NCBI RefSeq assembly: GCF_007176755.1
Contig: NZ_BJTV01000001.1
Span: 434,001-498,000, forward strand
Direction: 5' to 3'
Origin: Streptomyces sp. 1-11
GTDB taxonomy: Bacteria > Actinomycetota > Actinomycetes > Streptomycetales > Streptomycetaceae
Length of the DNA stretch: 64,000 nucleotides
Shown: positions 53,128 through 60,954 of the stretch, piece after piece
How positions within the stretch are numbered: the stretch's first letter is position 1
How the letters are laid out: every line of letters begins with the position of its first letter
Notes under the pieces: model-generated
Told to the model about the DNA's origin: nothing
The model's input: only the letters and a program-made list of their open reading frames with translations
Databases searched by the model: none
Translations under genes and position numbers: made by a program

Positions 53128-54010
53128 GCAGAACCGTCTGAGCGTCTTCAAGACCTACAAGCTGTACGTCGGCGGGAAGTTCCCGCGTTCCGAGAGCGGC
53201 CGGGTGTACGAGGTGACGGACTCGAAGGGCAACTGGTCGGCCAACGCTCCGCAGTCCTCACGCAAGGACGCCCGTGACGCGGTGGTCGCCGCCCGCAAGG
53301 CGTTCGGCGGCTGGGCCGGCGCGACCGCCTACAACCGCGGCCAGGTCCTCTACCGCGTCGCGGAGATGCTGGAGGGCCGCCGGGAGCAGTTCACCCGGGA
53401 GGTCGCGGACGCCGAGGGCCTGTCGAAGTCCAAGGCGGCCGCGGTCGTGGACGCCACGATCGACCGCTGGGTCTGGTACGCGGGCTGGACGGACAAGATC
53501 GCCCAGGTGGTGGGCGGCGCCAACCCGGTCGCGGGCCCGTTCTTCAACCTCTCCTCCCCGGAGCCGACCGGCGTGGTCGCCGTCCTGGCCCCGCAGGAGT
53601 CGTCGTTCCTCGGGCTGGTCTCGGTCGTCGCCCCGGTGATCGCCACCGGCAACACGGCGGTCGTGATCGCCTCCGAGAAGGCCCCGCTGCCCGCCCTGTC
53701 CCTGGGCGAGGTGCTGGCCACCTCCGACGTCCCCGGCGGTGTCGTCAACGTCCTGTCGGGCCGTACGGCGGAGATCGCCGCGCCGCTGGCCGCGCACCAG
53801 GACGTCAACGCGATCGACCTCGCGGGCGCCGACGAGGCGCTGGCCAAGGAGCTGGAGATCGCGGCCGCCGACAACCTCAAGCGCGTCCTGCGTCCACAGC
53901 CTGTGGATTACTTCGAGACGCCGGGCACCGACCGCTTGACGGCGTTCCTGGAGACCAAGACGGTCTGGCACCCGACGGGCTCCCTGGGCGCGTCCGGCTC
54001 GGCGTACTGA
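53120..54010 (+). CDS. Truncated, cysteine-less aldehyde dehydrogenase-like partner
   Basis: 296 aa with the N-terminal (cofactor-binding-like) ALDH half: KLYVGGKFPRSESGRVYEV, FGGWAGATAYNRGQVLYRVA, EPTGVVAVLAPQESSFLGLV and AVVIASEKAPLPALSLGEVL. The catalytic half is absent: no GQxC cysteine, no ELGGK glutamate, and the protein ends after a short tail (HPTGSLGASGSAY). It starts within the stop of the full-length ALDH (8-nt overlap). The frame is clean, so it is probably a functional regulatory or structural subunit, like the inactive second ALDH domain of ALDH16 proteins, rather than decay. A terminator follows. Confidence 0.85.
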   Translation: MSEQNRLSVFKTYKLYVGGKFPRSESGRVYEVTDSKGNWSANAPQSSRKDARDAVVAARKAFGGWAGATAYNRGQVLYRVAEMLEGRREQFTREVADAEGLSKSKAAAVVDATIDRWVWYAGWTDKIAQVVGGANPVAGPFFNLSSPEPTGVVAVLAPQESSFLGLVSVVAPVIATGNTAVVIASEKAPLPALSLGEVLATSDVPGGVVNVLSGRTAEIAAPLAAHQDVNAIDLAGADEALAKELEIAAADNLKRVLRPQPVDYFETPGTDRLTAFLETKTVWHPTGSLGASGSAY

Positions 54011-54030
54011 CGGCCGACGCCCGCACGAGC

Positions 54031-54068
54031 GAGCCGCGTCACCCCTCCGTCCGGGGGTGGCGCGGCTC
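54031..54068. terminator. Terminator ending the deoC-ALDH operon
   Basis: GAGCCGCGTCACCCC and GGGGTGGCGCGGCTC form a 15-bp stem with one G.T pair and an 8-nt loop, 20 nt after the ALDH-like stop. It also faces the convergent secreted-protein gene. Confidence 0.8.
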
Positions 54069-54101
54069 TTCGCCGTACCGGGGCGCCGGTCAGGGGGCGC
54101 G

Positions 54102-54512
54102 TCAGTCCCGCGGCGCGCCGTGCGAGGCACCCGGATCCATGACCTGCCCCACCAGGGGCAGACTGCCGAACGAGTCGGCTTCGGCGACCGGCCGGGTCAG
54201 GTCGCGGGAGTCGACCGGCCTGAAGTCGGCGATCTGGGTGCCGACGCCGTTGTCCAGCGGGTCGACTCCGGTGCCGGCGAGCGGGTTGGGCTTGAGTCCC
54301 GCGACCGGACCGGTGGCGTGGCCGACCGCGCCGGCGACACTCGTCAGCCCCGCCGCCGGGTCGACGCCGCCGAGCGAGGCGGGCGTGTCGGCGAGCCGGG
54401 CGCCGTCGGCCTGCGCGGACGCCGCGCCCGCTCCCAGCGCCGCTCCGGCGGCCGCGAGGGCGATCAGGGCGCGCTGCACGGTGGGGTGCGGGGAGGAAGA
54501 GTGTCGGGCCAT
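54102..54512 (-). CDS. Small secreted protein, function unknown
   Basis: 136 aa. The signal peptide runs to about residue 35 (ALIALAAAGAALGAGAASAQA). The mature part is Gly/Pro/Ala-rich with no cysteine and no recognised domain (GGVDPAAGLTSVAGAVGHAT). ATG at 54512 has AAGG upstream. It resembles in size and style the small secreted protein at 60451-60804, but I see no clear homology between them. Confidence 0.75.
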   Translation of the reverse strand: MARHSSSPHPTVQRALIALAAAGAALGAGAASAQADGARLADTPASLGGVDPAAGLTSVAGAVGHATGPVAGLKPNPLAGTGVDPLDNGVGTQIADFRPVDSRDLTRPVAEADSFGSLPLVGQVMDPGASHGAPRD

Positions 54513-54639
54513 CGCCGGTGCCGCCTTCTGGTGCGCTGGGTGAACGAACAGGCACGTAGGGTAGTTGAGATGTGACGCACGCTCCAAAGCCGACCCGCGG
54601 GGTCGGCAGGAGCGCCACCATGCGTCAAACTGGTGTTCC

Positions 54640-55269
54640 GTGAGCCTTCATCTCCCGCCTCCCGCCCGCGTCGTGCTGCTGTGCGGCCCCTCGGGTTCGG
54701 GCAAGTCCCTCGTCGCCGCCCGTTCCGGGCTTCCCGTGCTGCGCCTCGACGACTTCTACAAGGAGGCCGGCGATCCGACCCTGCCGCTGGTCGACGGGAG
54801 TTCGGACGTCGACTGGGACCACCCTCGTTCGTGGGACGCGGACGTCGCGGTCGACGCCATCGTCCGGCTGTGCACGACGGGGGCGACGCCCGTACCGGTG
54901 TACGACATCTCGCTGAGCGCCCGCACCGGCGAGGAGACGCTGAGCATCGGGTCCGCGCCGCTGTTCATCGCGGAGGGCATCTTCGCCGCCGAGATCGTGA
55001 AGCGCTGCCGGGAACAGGGCGTGCTGGCCGACGCGCTGTGCCTGAGCCGGGGCTCGGTCACCACCTTCCGCCGGCGCTTCCTGCGGGACCTCAGGGAGGG
55101 CCGCAAGTCGGTGCCGTTCCTGCTGCGGCGGGGCTGGCGGCTGATGCGCACCGAGCGGTCGATCGTGGCCCGTCAGGTGGCCCTCGGCGCCCATCCCTGC
55201 GACCGGGACGAGGCACTGGGCCGGCTGGCCGCTGCGGGAGTGCGGACGCCGGAGCGGACGGTGGCCTGA
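54640..55269 (+). CDS. Uridine kinase-like P-loop protein
   Basis: 209-aa P-loop phosphotransferase. Walker A is LLCGPSGSGKSLVAARSG. LRLDDFYKEAGDPTLP has the Asp-Asp-Phe-Tyr acceptor motif of uridine kinases, followed by DWDHPRSWDAD and FIAEGIFAAEIV. It would phosphorylate uridine or cytidine, or a related nucleoside. The start is GTG at 54640. An ATG at 54620 is out of frame. No CTACGCGCGTAG operator precedes it, so it may lie outside that regulon. Confidence 0.88.
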   Translation: MSLHLPPPARVVLLCGPSGSGKSLVAARSGLPVLRLDDFYKEAGDPTLPLVDGSSDVDWDHPRSWDADVAVDAIVRLCTTGATPVPVYDISLSARTGEETLSIGSAPLFIAEGIFAAEIVKRCREQGVLADALCLSRGSVTTFRRRFLRDLREGRKSVPFLLRRGWRLMRTERSIVARQVALGAHPCDRDEALGRLAAAGVRTPERTVA

Positions 55270-55292
55270 GGGAGCCCGTCACGCGGGAAAGC

Positions 55293-55333
55293 GAGACGGG
55301 ACTGGCCGGACCCGAGGCCCGCCAGTCCCGCTC
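55293..55333. terminator. Terminator between uridine kinase and sigQ
   Basis: GAG plus CGGGACTGGC pairs with GCCAGTCCCG plus CTC (13 bp with one bulged A) around a 14-nt loop, between two convergent genes. Confidence 0.75.
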
Positions 55334-55340
55334 CCTTTCA

Positions 55341-55405
55341 CTCCCCCGTGGTTCCCCCGTGTTCCCCCGTGGGTCCCACCCCCCAGTGGTCCCCGTTCCC
55401 CCGTG
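55341..55405. repeat. TCCCCCGTG repeats beyond the sigQ stop
   Basis: Four copies of the 10-mer C/TTCCCCCGTG, at 55341, 55352, 55362 and 55396. The 9-mer TCCCCCGTG also occurs twice inside the sigQ N-terminal coding region at 55979 and 55992. I see no other concentration of it. Confidence 0.55.
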
Positions 55406-55417
55406 TCCCCCCTGACC

Positions 55418-56155
55418 TCAGGCGACCAGTTCGCCGAAGGCGCTCTCCTCGTCCCGGCCGAAGCTGAGGACCTCGTCCTCGCGCAGCCGGCGCAGGGACC
55501 GCCAGATGCTGGACTTCACCGTGCCGACGCTGATGCCGAGGATCTCCGCGATCTCCGGGTCCGTGCGGCCCTCGTAGTAGCGCAGGACCAGCATGGTGCG
55601 CTGCGGTTCGGGCAGCCGGGCCAGCGCCTGCCACAGGACCGCGCGCAGCTCGGTGCCGCGCATCGCGTCCGTGTCGCCGGGCGTCTCGGGCAGTTCCTCG
55701 GTCGGGTACTCGTTGAGCTTGCGGCGCCGCCAGGCGCTGATGTGCAGGTTGGTCATGGTGCGGCGCAGGTAGCCGCCGACCGCCGCCTTGTCGCTGATCC
55801 GCTCCCACGCCCGGTACGTCGAGAACAGCGCGCTCTGCAGCAGGTCCTCGGCCTCGAAGCGGTCGCCGGTCAGGTGGTAGGCGGTGGCGTACAGGGAGGC
55901 GCGGCGCTCCTGGACGTAGGCGGTGAACTCCGCCTCGGTCAGCGAGCGACGCTCCCCCGGTTCCTCCCCGTACGCGGATCCCCCGTGTGTCTCCCCCGTG
56001 TGCGCGTCAACCACCGTCATGTGACCGGTGTACTGACGCCCGGTACCGCGGGAGCACCCCCGCCCTCCCACAGCACCGGACTTCTCCGGGCCCCGGTGCA
56101 CGTCGTGCAGACGCGTGACCACTGCGCTGGTGCTGATGCTGTGCAGCGTGTTCAT
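55418..56155 (-). CDS. sigQ: ECF sigma factor SigQ
   Basis: 245-aa ECF-type sigma factor. An N-terminal extension of about 75 residues precedes region 2 (AYVQERRASLYATAYHLTGD, ALFSTYRAWERISDKAAVGG with YLRRTMTNLHISAWRRR). Region 4 is WQALARLPEPQRTMLVLRYY followed by TDPEIAEILGISVGTVKSSI. In S. coelicolor sigQ lies divergent from afsQ1-afsQ2 and is an AfsQ1 target influencing antibiotic production; the same arrangement is seen here. ATG at 56155 has GGGGAG upstream. In-frame ATGs further downstream (e.g. MTVVDAHTG) are alternatives. Confidence 0.9.
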   Translation of the reverse strand: MNTLHSISTSAVVTRLHDVHRGPEKSGAVGGRGCSRGTGRQYTGHMTVVDAHTGETHGGSAYGEEPGERRSLTEAEFTAYVQERRASLYATAYHLTGDRFEAEDLLQSALFSTYRAWERISDKAAVGGYLRRTMTNLHISAWRRRKLNEYPTEELPETPGDTDAMRGTELRAVLWQALARLPEPQRTMLVLRYYEGRTDPEIAEILGISVGTVKSSIWRSLRRLREDEVLSFGRDEESAFGELVA

Positions 56156-56259
56156 CTCGCGCTCCCCGTGGTGGACTTCCGGCCCGGCCTGCTCGGTCGT
56201 GCTTCCTTGCCTGTGCCGAAAAGCTTGCCGAGTGACCTTCATGGCCGTGTCCGCCGACT

Positions 56260-56275
56260 GTCACAGACCTGTCAC
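56260..56275. promoter_or_regulatory. AfsQ1-type binding box
   Basis: GTCAC-AGACCT-GTCAC matches the published AfsQ1 consensus GTnAC-n6-GTnAC exactly. It lies in the 294-bp gap between sigQ (start 56155) and afsQ1 (start 56450), where it could act on both. Confidence 0.75.
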
Positions 56276-56449
56276 AGGGGTCCGGATCCAGGCGTGTCAG
56301 GAAGGGTCGGGGGGAGGGGGCGACCCGGTTCGCCGGACGCCGGCGCGACGGCCCCGCCGGGGGCGCGCCCGGCCACCCGCGGGCCCCGCGCGCCGCGTTC
56401 TGCGTCCCACCGGTCGATCCACACCCCGTCCATGGGCCAGAATGAGCCC

Positions 56450-57127
56450 GTGCCTTCCCTGTTGCTGATCGAGGACGACGACGCCATCCGCACGGCCCTG
56501 GAGCTCTCCCTGACGCGCCAGGGCCACCGGGTGTCGACCGCTGCCAGTGGTGAGGACGGTCTGAAGCTGCTGCGCGAGCAGCGGCCGGATCTGATCGTGC
56601 TGGACGTGATGCTGCCCGGCATCGACGGGTTCGAGGTGTGCCGGCGCATCCGGCGCACCGACCAGCTGCCGATCATCCTGCTGACCGCCCGCAGCGACGA
56701 CATCGACGTGGTGGTCGGCCTGGAGTCCGGCGCCGACGACTACGTCGTGAAGCCGGTCCAGGGCCGGGTGCTGGACGCCCGGATCCGGGCCGTGCTGCGG
56801 CGCGGGGAACGCGAGTCCAGCGACTCGGCGACCTTCGGCAGCCTCGTCATCGACCGCTCCGCGATGACCGTGACCAAGAACGGCGAGGACCTGCAGCTCA
56901 CGCCGACCGAGCTGCGGCTGCTGCTGGAGCTGAGCCGGCGGCCCGGTCAGGCGCTGTCCCGGCAGCAGCTGCTGCGACTGGTCTGGGAGCACGACTACCT
57001 GGGCGACTCCCGGCTGGTGGACGCGTGTGTGCAGCGGCTGCGCGCCAAGGTGGAGGACGTGCCCTCCTCACCGACCCTGATCCGTACCGTCCGTGGTGTC
57101 GGCTACCGCCTGGACGCCCCTCAGTGA
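56450..57127 (+). CDS. afsQ1: Response regulator AfsQ1
   Basis: 225-aa OmpR/PhoB-type response regulator. The receiver domain has the acidic pair EDDD at 8-11, phosphoacceptor D52 in IVLDVMLPGIDG, T80-like ILLTAR and the switch Lys in DDYVVKPV. The winged-helix effector is LQLTPTELRLLLELSRRPGQ, VWEHDYLGDSRLVDACVQRL and VRGVGYRL. In S. coelicolor AfsQ1 controls antibiotic genes in response to nitrogen excess (glutamate). GTG at 56450 matches the 225-aa homologue; CAGAAT at 56438-56443 would make the mRNA leaderless. afsQ2 overlaps by 4 nt. Confidence 0.95.
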   Translation: MPSLLLIEDDDAIRTALELSLTRQGHRVSTAASGEDGLKLLREQRPDLIVLDVMLPGIDGFEVCRRIRRTDQLPIILLTARSDDIDVVVGLESGADDYVVKPVQGRVLDARIRAVLRRGERESSDSATFGSLVIDRSAMTVTKNGEDLQLTPTELRLLLELSRRPGQALSRQQLLRLVWEHDYLGDSRLVDACVQRLRAKVEDVPSSPTLIRTVRGVGYRLDAPQ

Positions 57128-58707
57128 CCGATACGCGAGGGGGGCCGCGCGGCTGGGCCGCGGGGCGCGGGGGAAGTCTGTCGCGGCTGCGGTTCACCAG
57201 CCTCAGGCTGCGGCTGGTGCTCGTCTTCGCGCTGGTCGCGCTCACCGCCGCGGTGTCGGCGTCGGGCATCGCGTACTGGCTGAACCGGGAGGCCGTGCTG
57301 ACGCGCGCCCAGGACGCCGTGCTGCGCGACTTCCAGCAGGAGATGCAGAACCGGGCGGGCGCGCTGCCCGCCCGGCCCACCCAGGACGAACTGCAGCGCG
57401 CGGCGGGCCAGATGGCGGCGAGCAGCCAGCGCTTCAGCGTGCTGCTGGTCGCCGAGGACGCCCGCGGCAAGACGGTGTACGGCACCTCGGGCGGGATCAA
57501 CGGCTTCTCGCTGGAGGACGTGCCGGCGTCGCTGCGCGCCGCGGTGAACAAGCGGCAGAAGGTGACCGACGGCAACAAGGCGCCGTACCACCTGTACTGG
57601 CAGCGGGTCGACGACCACGGCACGCCGTACCTGGTGGCCGGCGCGCGGCTGGCCGGCGGCGGGCCGACGGGCTACCTGGCCAAGTCGCTGGAGCCCGAGG
57701 CCAAGGACCTGAACTCGCTGGCCTGGTCGCTGGGGATCGCGACGGCCCTGGCCCTGATCGGCTCGGCGCTGCTCGCGCAGGCCGCCGCCACGACCGTGCT
57801 GAAGCCGGTGCACCGGCTCGGGGTGGCCGCCCGCCGGCTCGGCGAGGGGCGGCTCGACACCCGGCTCAGCGTGTCCGGCACCGACGAACTGGCCGATCTG
57901 TCGCGGACGTTCAACAACGCGGCCGAGGCGCTGGAGAAACGGGTCGCCGACATGGCCGCCCGGGACGAGGCCTCGCGCCGCTTCGTGGCGGACATGAGCC
58001 ATGAGCTGCGGACCCCGCTGACCGCCATCACCGCCGTGACGGAGGTGCTGGAGGAGGAGCTGGGGTCCGAGGCCGGGGGCATCGACCCGATGGTCGAGCC
58101 CGCGGTACGGCTGGTGGTCAGCGAGACCAGGCGGCTGAACGACCTGGTCGAGAACCTGATGGAGGTGACCCGCTTCGACGCGGGCACCGCCCGGCTGGTG
58201 CTGGACGACGTGGACATCGCCGACCAGATCACCGCCTGCATCGACGCCCGTGCCTGGCTGGACGCCGTCGACCTGGACGCCGAGCGCGGCATCCACGCGC
58301 AGCTCGACCCGCGCCGCCTGGACGTCATACTGGCCAACCTGATCGGCAACGCCCTCAAGCACGGCGGGTCCCCGGTCCGGGTGTCGGTGCGGATCGACGG
58401 CGACGACCTGGTCATCGCCGTGCGCGACCACGGCCCGGGCATCCCCGAGGACGTGCTGCCGCACGTCTTCGACCGCTTCTACAAGGCCAGCGCCTCCCGG
58501 CCGCGCTCCGAGGGCAGCGGCCTGGGTCTGTCCATCGCCATGGAGAACGCCCACATCCACGGCGGCGGCATCACCGCCGCCAACTCGCCCGAGGGCGGCG
58601 CGGTGTTCACACTGCGGCTGCCACGGGACGCCTCCGGGCTGACGGAGCAGGACGAGGAGAACACACGCAGCGACAAGGCAGGCGACACCGGGAAGGGGGG
58701 ATCATGA
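57124..58707 (+). CDS. afsQ2: Sensor histidine kinase AfsQ2
   Basis: 527-aa membrane kinase partner of AfsQ1. TM1 lies at about 29-52 and TM2 at about 200-220 (LNSLAWSLGIATALALIGSA), flanking an external sensor domain of about 150 residues. Then HAMP (KPVHRLGVAARRLGEGRLDT), HisKA with H293 in FVADMSHELRTPLTA, and the ATPase N box NLIGNALKHGG, G1 VRDHGPGIP, F DRFYKA and G2 EGSGLGLSIA. The start is GTG at 57124, overlapping the afsQ1 stop (GTGA). The lipoprotein gene overlaps its end (ATGA), forming a three-gene coupled operon. Confidence 0.95.
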   Translation: MTDTRGGPRGWAAGRGGSLSRLRFTSLRLRLVLVFALVALTAAVSASGIAYWLNREAVLTRAQDAVLRDFQQEMQNRAGALPARPTQDELQRAAGQMAASSQRFSVLLVAEDARGKTVYGTSGGINGFSLEDVPASLRAAVNKRQKVTDGNKAPYHLYWQRVDDHGTPYLVAGARLAGGGPTGYLAKSLEPEAKDLNSLAWSLGIATALALIGSALLAQAAATTVLKPVHRLGVAARRLGEGRLDTRLSVSGTDELADLSRTFNNAAEALEKRVADMAARDEASRRFVADMSHELRTPLTAITAVTEVLEEELGSEAGGIDPMVEPAVRLVVSETRRLNDLVENLMEVTRFDAGTARLVLDDVDIADQITACIDARAWLDAVDLDAERGIHAQLDPRRLDVILANLIGNALKHGGSPVRVSVRIDGDDLVIAVRDHGPGIPEDVLPHVFDRFYKASASRPRSEGSGLGLSIAMENAHIHGGGITAANSPEGGAVFTLRLPRDASGLTEQDEENTRSDKAGDTGKGGS

Positions 58708-59414
58708 CCGCAAGGACCGCACGGACTGAACGGACTGAACGGACCGCGCCGGCGGCCTGGATCACGCGGACCGCGCCGGCGGCCCGGATCACGCGGACCG
58801 CGCCGGCGGCCCGGATCGTACGACGGCTGCTCGCGGCCTCCCTCCTGACCGCGGTGCTCGCCGGGTGCGGGATCCGGCCCACCGAGGTGCCGACGGACTT
58901 CGGCGCGGCCCCCTCCCGGGTGCCGTGCTCGCTGTCCGCGCCCGATGTCACGGCACAGTCCGCGCACGGGGTGCCGGTGCAGGTGTTCCTGCTGTGCGGG
59001 TCCTCCCTGGTGGCCGTCGACCGGACCGTGCGCGTCCCGGAGGGCACGCCGGACGCGCGGCGCCGGGTCATCGTGGCCCAGGGCCTGCTGGACCAGCTCG
59101 CCGCGTCCCCCACGGCCGCGGAGAAGGCGGCGCGCTACACCACCAACGTGCCGGGCGGCCTGGGCGTGGCGGGCCCCGGCCACAAGGACCCGGAGGACAC
59201 GCTGCGGCTGAGCACGACCCCGGCCCGGCTCACCTCCTACGCCCTCGCCCAGATCGTGTGCACCCTGTCCGACTCGGCGGCGACCGAGGGCGACGGCTCG
59301 GTGATCCTGGGCGGTCCCGCTCCCGCCCCGCTGCACCGCTACGAGTGCACCGACGCCGTCCGCAACCGGCCGGGCAGCACGGACCCGCCGTCGACCGACG
59401 TCACCGCGGGCTGA
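58704..59414 (+). CDS. Lipoprotein of the afsQ operon
   Basis: 236-aa predicted lipoprotein. Lipobox LAGC follows the hydrophobic RLLAASLLTAVLAGC at about residue 55. The mature domain has paired cysteines (VPCSLSAPDV, FLLCGSSLVAVDR, IVCTLSD and YECTDAV) and may resemble GerMN-like lipoproteins, though I cannot confirm it. The n-region before the signal core is unusually long (about 40 residues) because a 27-bp DNA unit is tandemly repeated there. Four-nt overlap with afsQ2 implies it serves the signalling system, perhaps at the sensor's external face. Confidence 0.85.
   Translation: MTARTARTERTERTAPAAWITRTAPAARITRTAPAARIVRRLLAASLLTAVLAGCGIRPTEVPTDFGAAPSRVPCSLSAPDVTAQSAHGVPVQVFLLCGSSLVAVDRTVRVPEGTPDARRRVIVAQGLLDQLAASPTAAEKAARYTTNVPGGLGVAGPGHKDPEDTLRLSTTPARLTSYALAQIVCTLSDSAATEGDGSVILGGPAPAPLHRYECTDAVRNRPGSTDPPSTDVTAG
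58740..58820 (+). repeat. 27-bp tandem repeat, three copies, inside the lipoprotein gene
   Basis: Units 58740-58766, 58767-58793 and 58794-58820 share CGGACCGCGCCGGCGGCC then GGATC. They differ at one base in unit 1 and at the last three in unit 3. In frame they encode RTAPAAWIT, RTAPAARIT and RTAPAARIV. A shorter ACGGACTGAACGG duplication precedes them. Confidence 0.85.
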
Positions 59415-59506
59415 AGGCCGCCGGCGCACGGGGGTGGCGGACGCCTCACACGCGGCGGCGTGCGGGGTGCGGAACCGTTCGTGCACGGGGGCGCGTCTAG
59501 GGGGGC

Positions 59507-60067
59507 GTGCAGCGTCAAGGCTCCATCGGCGGCAGCGCCGCGATCCGTATCCGTGTGGCGGGGGGTGTCCTCCTCGTCGCCCATCTCGGGCTCGTCGCCT
59601 GGCTGATGCTGCGGCCCCTGGACGTGCCCTGGGTGATGCCCGCCAATCTGCGTCCGCTGTCCGGCATCCGCGCCGATCTGGCGCTGGGCGGGGCGCGGGC
59701 GGCCCGACGCGTCGCCGAGGGGCTGGCGCTGCTCGCGCCGCTGGGTGTGCTGCTGCCGGCGGCGCACGGCAGGCTCGCCGTGTCCCCGCTCGCCTCCCTG
59801 GTCCGCACGGCCGCCGCGGGCGTCCTGGTCTCCACCGGCATCGCCCTGCTGCAGACCGGTGTGCCCGGCCGGGTCGTGGACGTCGACTCGCTGCTGCTGA
59901 ACACCGTGGGCGTGGCCCTGGCCCACCTGGCCTTCGTCCCGGCGGGCCGGGCCTGGCTGCGCCGAAGGGCGGCACGCGTGCCCGGCGCGACCGGGCGGGT
60001 CACCGTCCAGGAGGATGTGCCTCAGGGGCGTACCCCGACGATTCCCAGGGTCGGGATCGCACCGTAG
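59507..60067 (+). CDS. VanZ family membrane protein
   Basis: 186-aa VanZ-like protein. Hydrophobic segments lie at about 17-38 (VAGGVLLVAHLGLVAWLMLRP), 68-85, 95-118 and 128-142. The family polar motifs occur around ADLALGGARAARRVAEGLALLAPLG, LLQTGVPGRVVDVDSLLLNTVGVALA. VanZ gives low-level teicoplanin resistance in enterococci; in actinomycetes the role is unknown. The start is GTG at 59507. It is 92 nt after the afsQ-operon lipoprotein. Confidence 0.85.
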   Translation: MQRQGSIGGSAAIRIRVAGGVLLVAHLGLVAWLMLRPLDVPWVMPANLRPLSGIRADLALGGARAARRVAEGLALLAPLGVLLPAAHGRLAVSPLASLVRTAAAGVLVSTGIALLQTGVPGRVVDVDSLLLNTVGVALAHLAFVPAGRAWLRRRAARVPGATGRVTVQEDVPQGRTPTIPRVGIAP

Positions 60068-60159
60068 AGCGACGCTTCGACCCGTTCGTCTCCGTACCGT
60101 GGACATCGTTGAGGCAGCCGACCGGACCGCCTCGCCCGAAGCCGACCAAGGAGCCGCAG

Positions 60160-60363
60160 ATGTCCACCCTCGCCCGCCCCACCCACGGCCGCGTGATCGG
60201 CGGCGTGTGCGCCGCGCTGGCCCGGCGCTTCGGTACCTCGGCGACGACGATGCGGGTCGTCTTCCTGGTGTCCTGCCTGCTGCCCGGCCCGCAGTTCCTG
60301 CTCTACATAGCGCTGTGGATCCTGCTCCCGGCGGAGGACAAGGCGCGCGCCGCGACCTGGTGA
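60160..60363 (+). CDS. PspC domain protein
   Basis: 67-aa single-domain PspC protein: LARPTHGRVIGGVCAALARRF and TSATTMRVVFLVSCLLPGPQ, then LLYIALWILLPAED, with one or two membrane helices. PspC domains sense envelope stress in proteobacteria; small versions are common in Streptomyces. CAAGGAGCC precedes the ATG at good spacing. It is convergent with the small secreted protein gene across a long terminator. Confidence 0.88.
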   Translation: MSTLARPTHGRVIGGVCAALARRFGTSATTMRVVFLVSCLLPGPQFLLYIALWILLPAEDKARAATW

Positions 60364-60391
60364 CCCGCCGGCGGGACCTCCGCCCACGCGC

Positions 60392-60438
60392 ACGCGCACG
60401 GCCCGCCCCGGGAGAGTCCCGGGGCGGGCCGTGCGCGT
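60392..60438. terminator. Very strong bidirectional terminator
   Basis: Two 22-bp arms (60392-60413 and 60417-60438) pair perfectly around a 3-nt GAG loop. The arm core is GGCCCGCCCCGGGA. It separates the convergent PspC and secreted-protein genes and is the longest perfect stem I found in the window. Confidence 0.9.
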
Positions 60439-60450
60439 CGGACGGAGGGG

Positions 60451-60804
60451 TCAGCCGAGCGGCAGGCCGTTCACCATGACGCCCTGGGTGGGCATGCCCT
60501 GGACCGGCAGCCCGCCGAGCAGCCCGGCGAGCGGCGTGGCCGGTCCCCCGGCGACGACGTTCCCGACCATCGGCTGCGCGACGGTGCCCCCGGTGCCGAG
60601 GGCGCTCTGCCCCTCGGCGAGTGCCTGGCCGGCGCTCGGCAGCGCCTGGCCGACGTTCTGGGCGGGCAGCGCGGCGGTGACGGTGTCCAGGGCCTGCGGG
60701 GCGACCGGAGCGGCCGGGGCCGCCTCGGCGGCGCCCGCGCCGACCGCCGCGAAGGCGGCGCCGAGGGCGGCCACACCGAGGGTCTTGGCTGCAGACTGCT
60801 TCAT
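60451..60804 (-). CDS. Small secreted protein, function unknown
   Basis: 117 aa. The signal peptide ends at about residue 28 (MKQSAAKTLGVAALGAAFAA then VGAGAAEAAPA). The mature part is Gly/Ala/Val/Pro-rich without cysteines (TPLAGLLGGLPVQGMPTQGV). It resembles small abundant secreted proteins of streptomycetes with no assigned role. ATG at 60804 has AAGGA upstream; an in-frame ATG at 60861 is less likely. The 150-bp gap to add would hold its own promoter. Confidence 0.75.
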   Translation of the reverse strand: MKQSAAKTLGVAALGAAFAAVGAGAAEAAPAAPVAPQALDTVTAALPAQNVGQALPSAGQALAEGQSALGTGGTVAQPMVGNVVAGGPATPLAGLLGGLPVQGMPTQGVMVNGLPLG

Positions 60805-60954
60805 GTTAAATGCGTCCTTGAATACGGAGACGGGGAATCGCAATGCGCTGAGCGGTTCCACGACCGTAGACAGCCTTCACCGCGCCCCGCAAACACCGAA
60901 ATGCGTACGACTTGTGAAGGGGCGTTCGCATTTCGACGAACCCTTTACCCGTGC

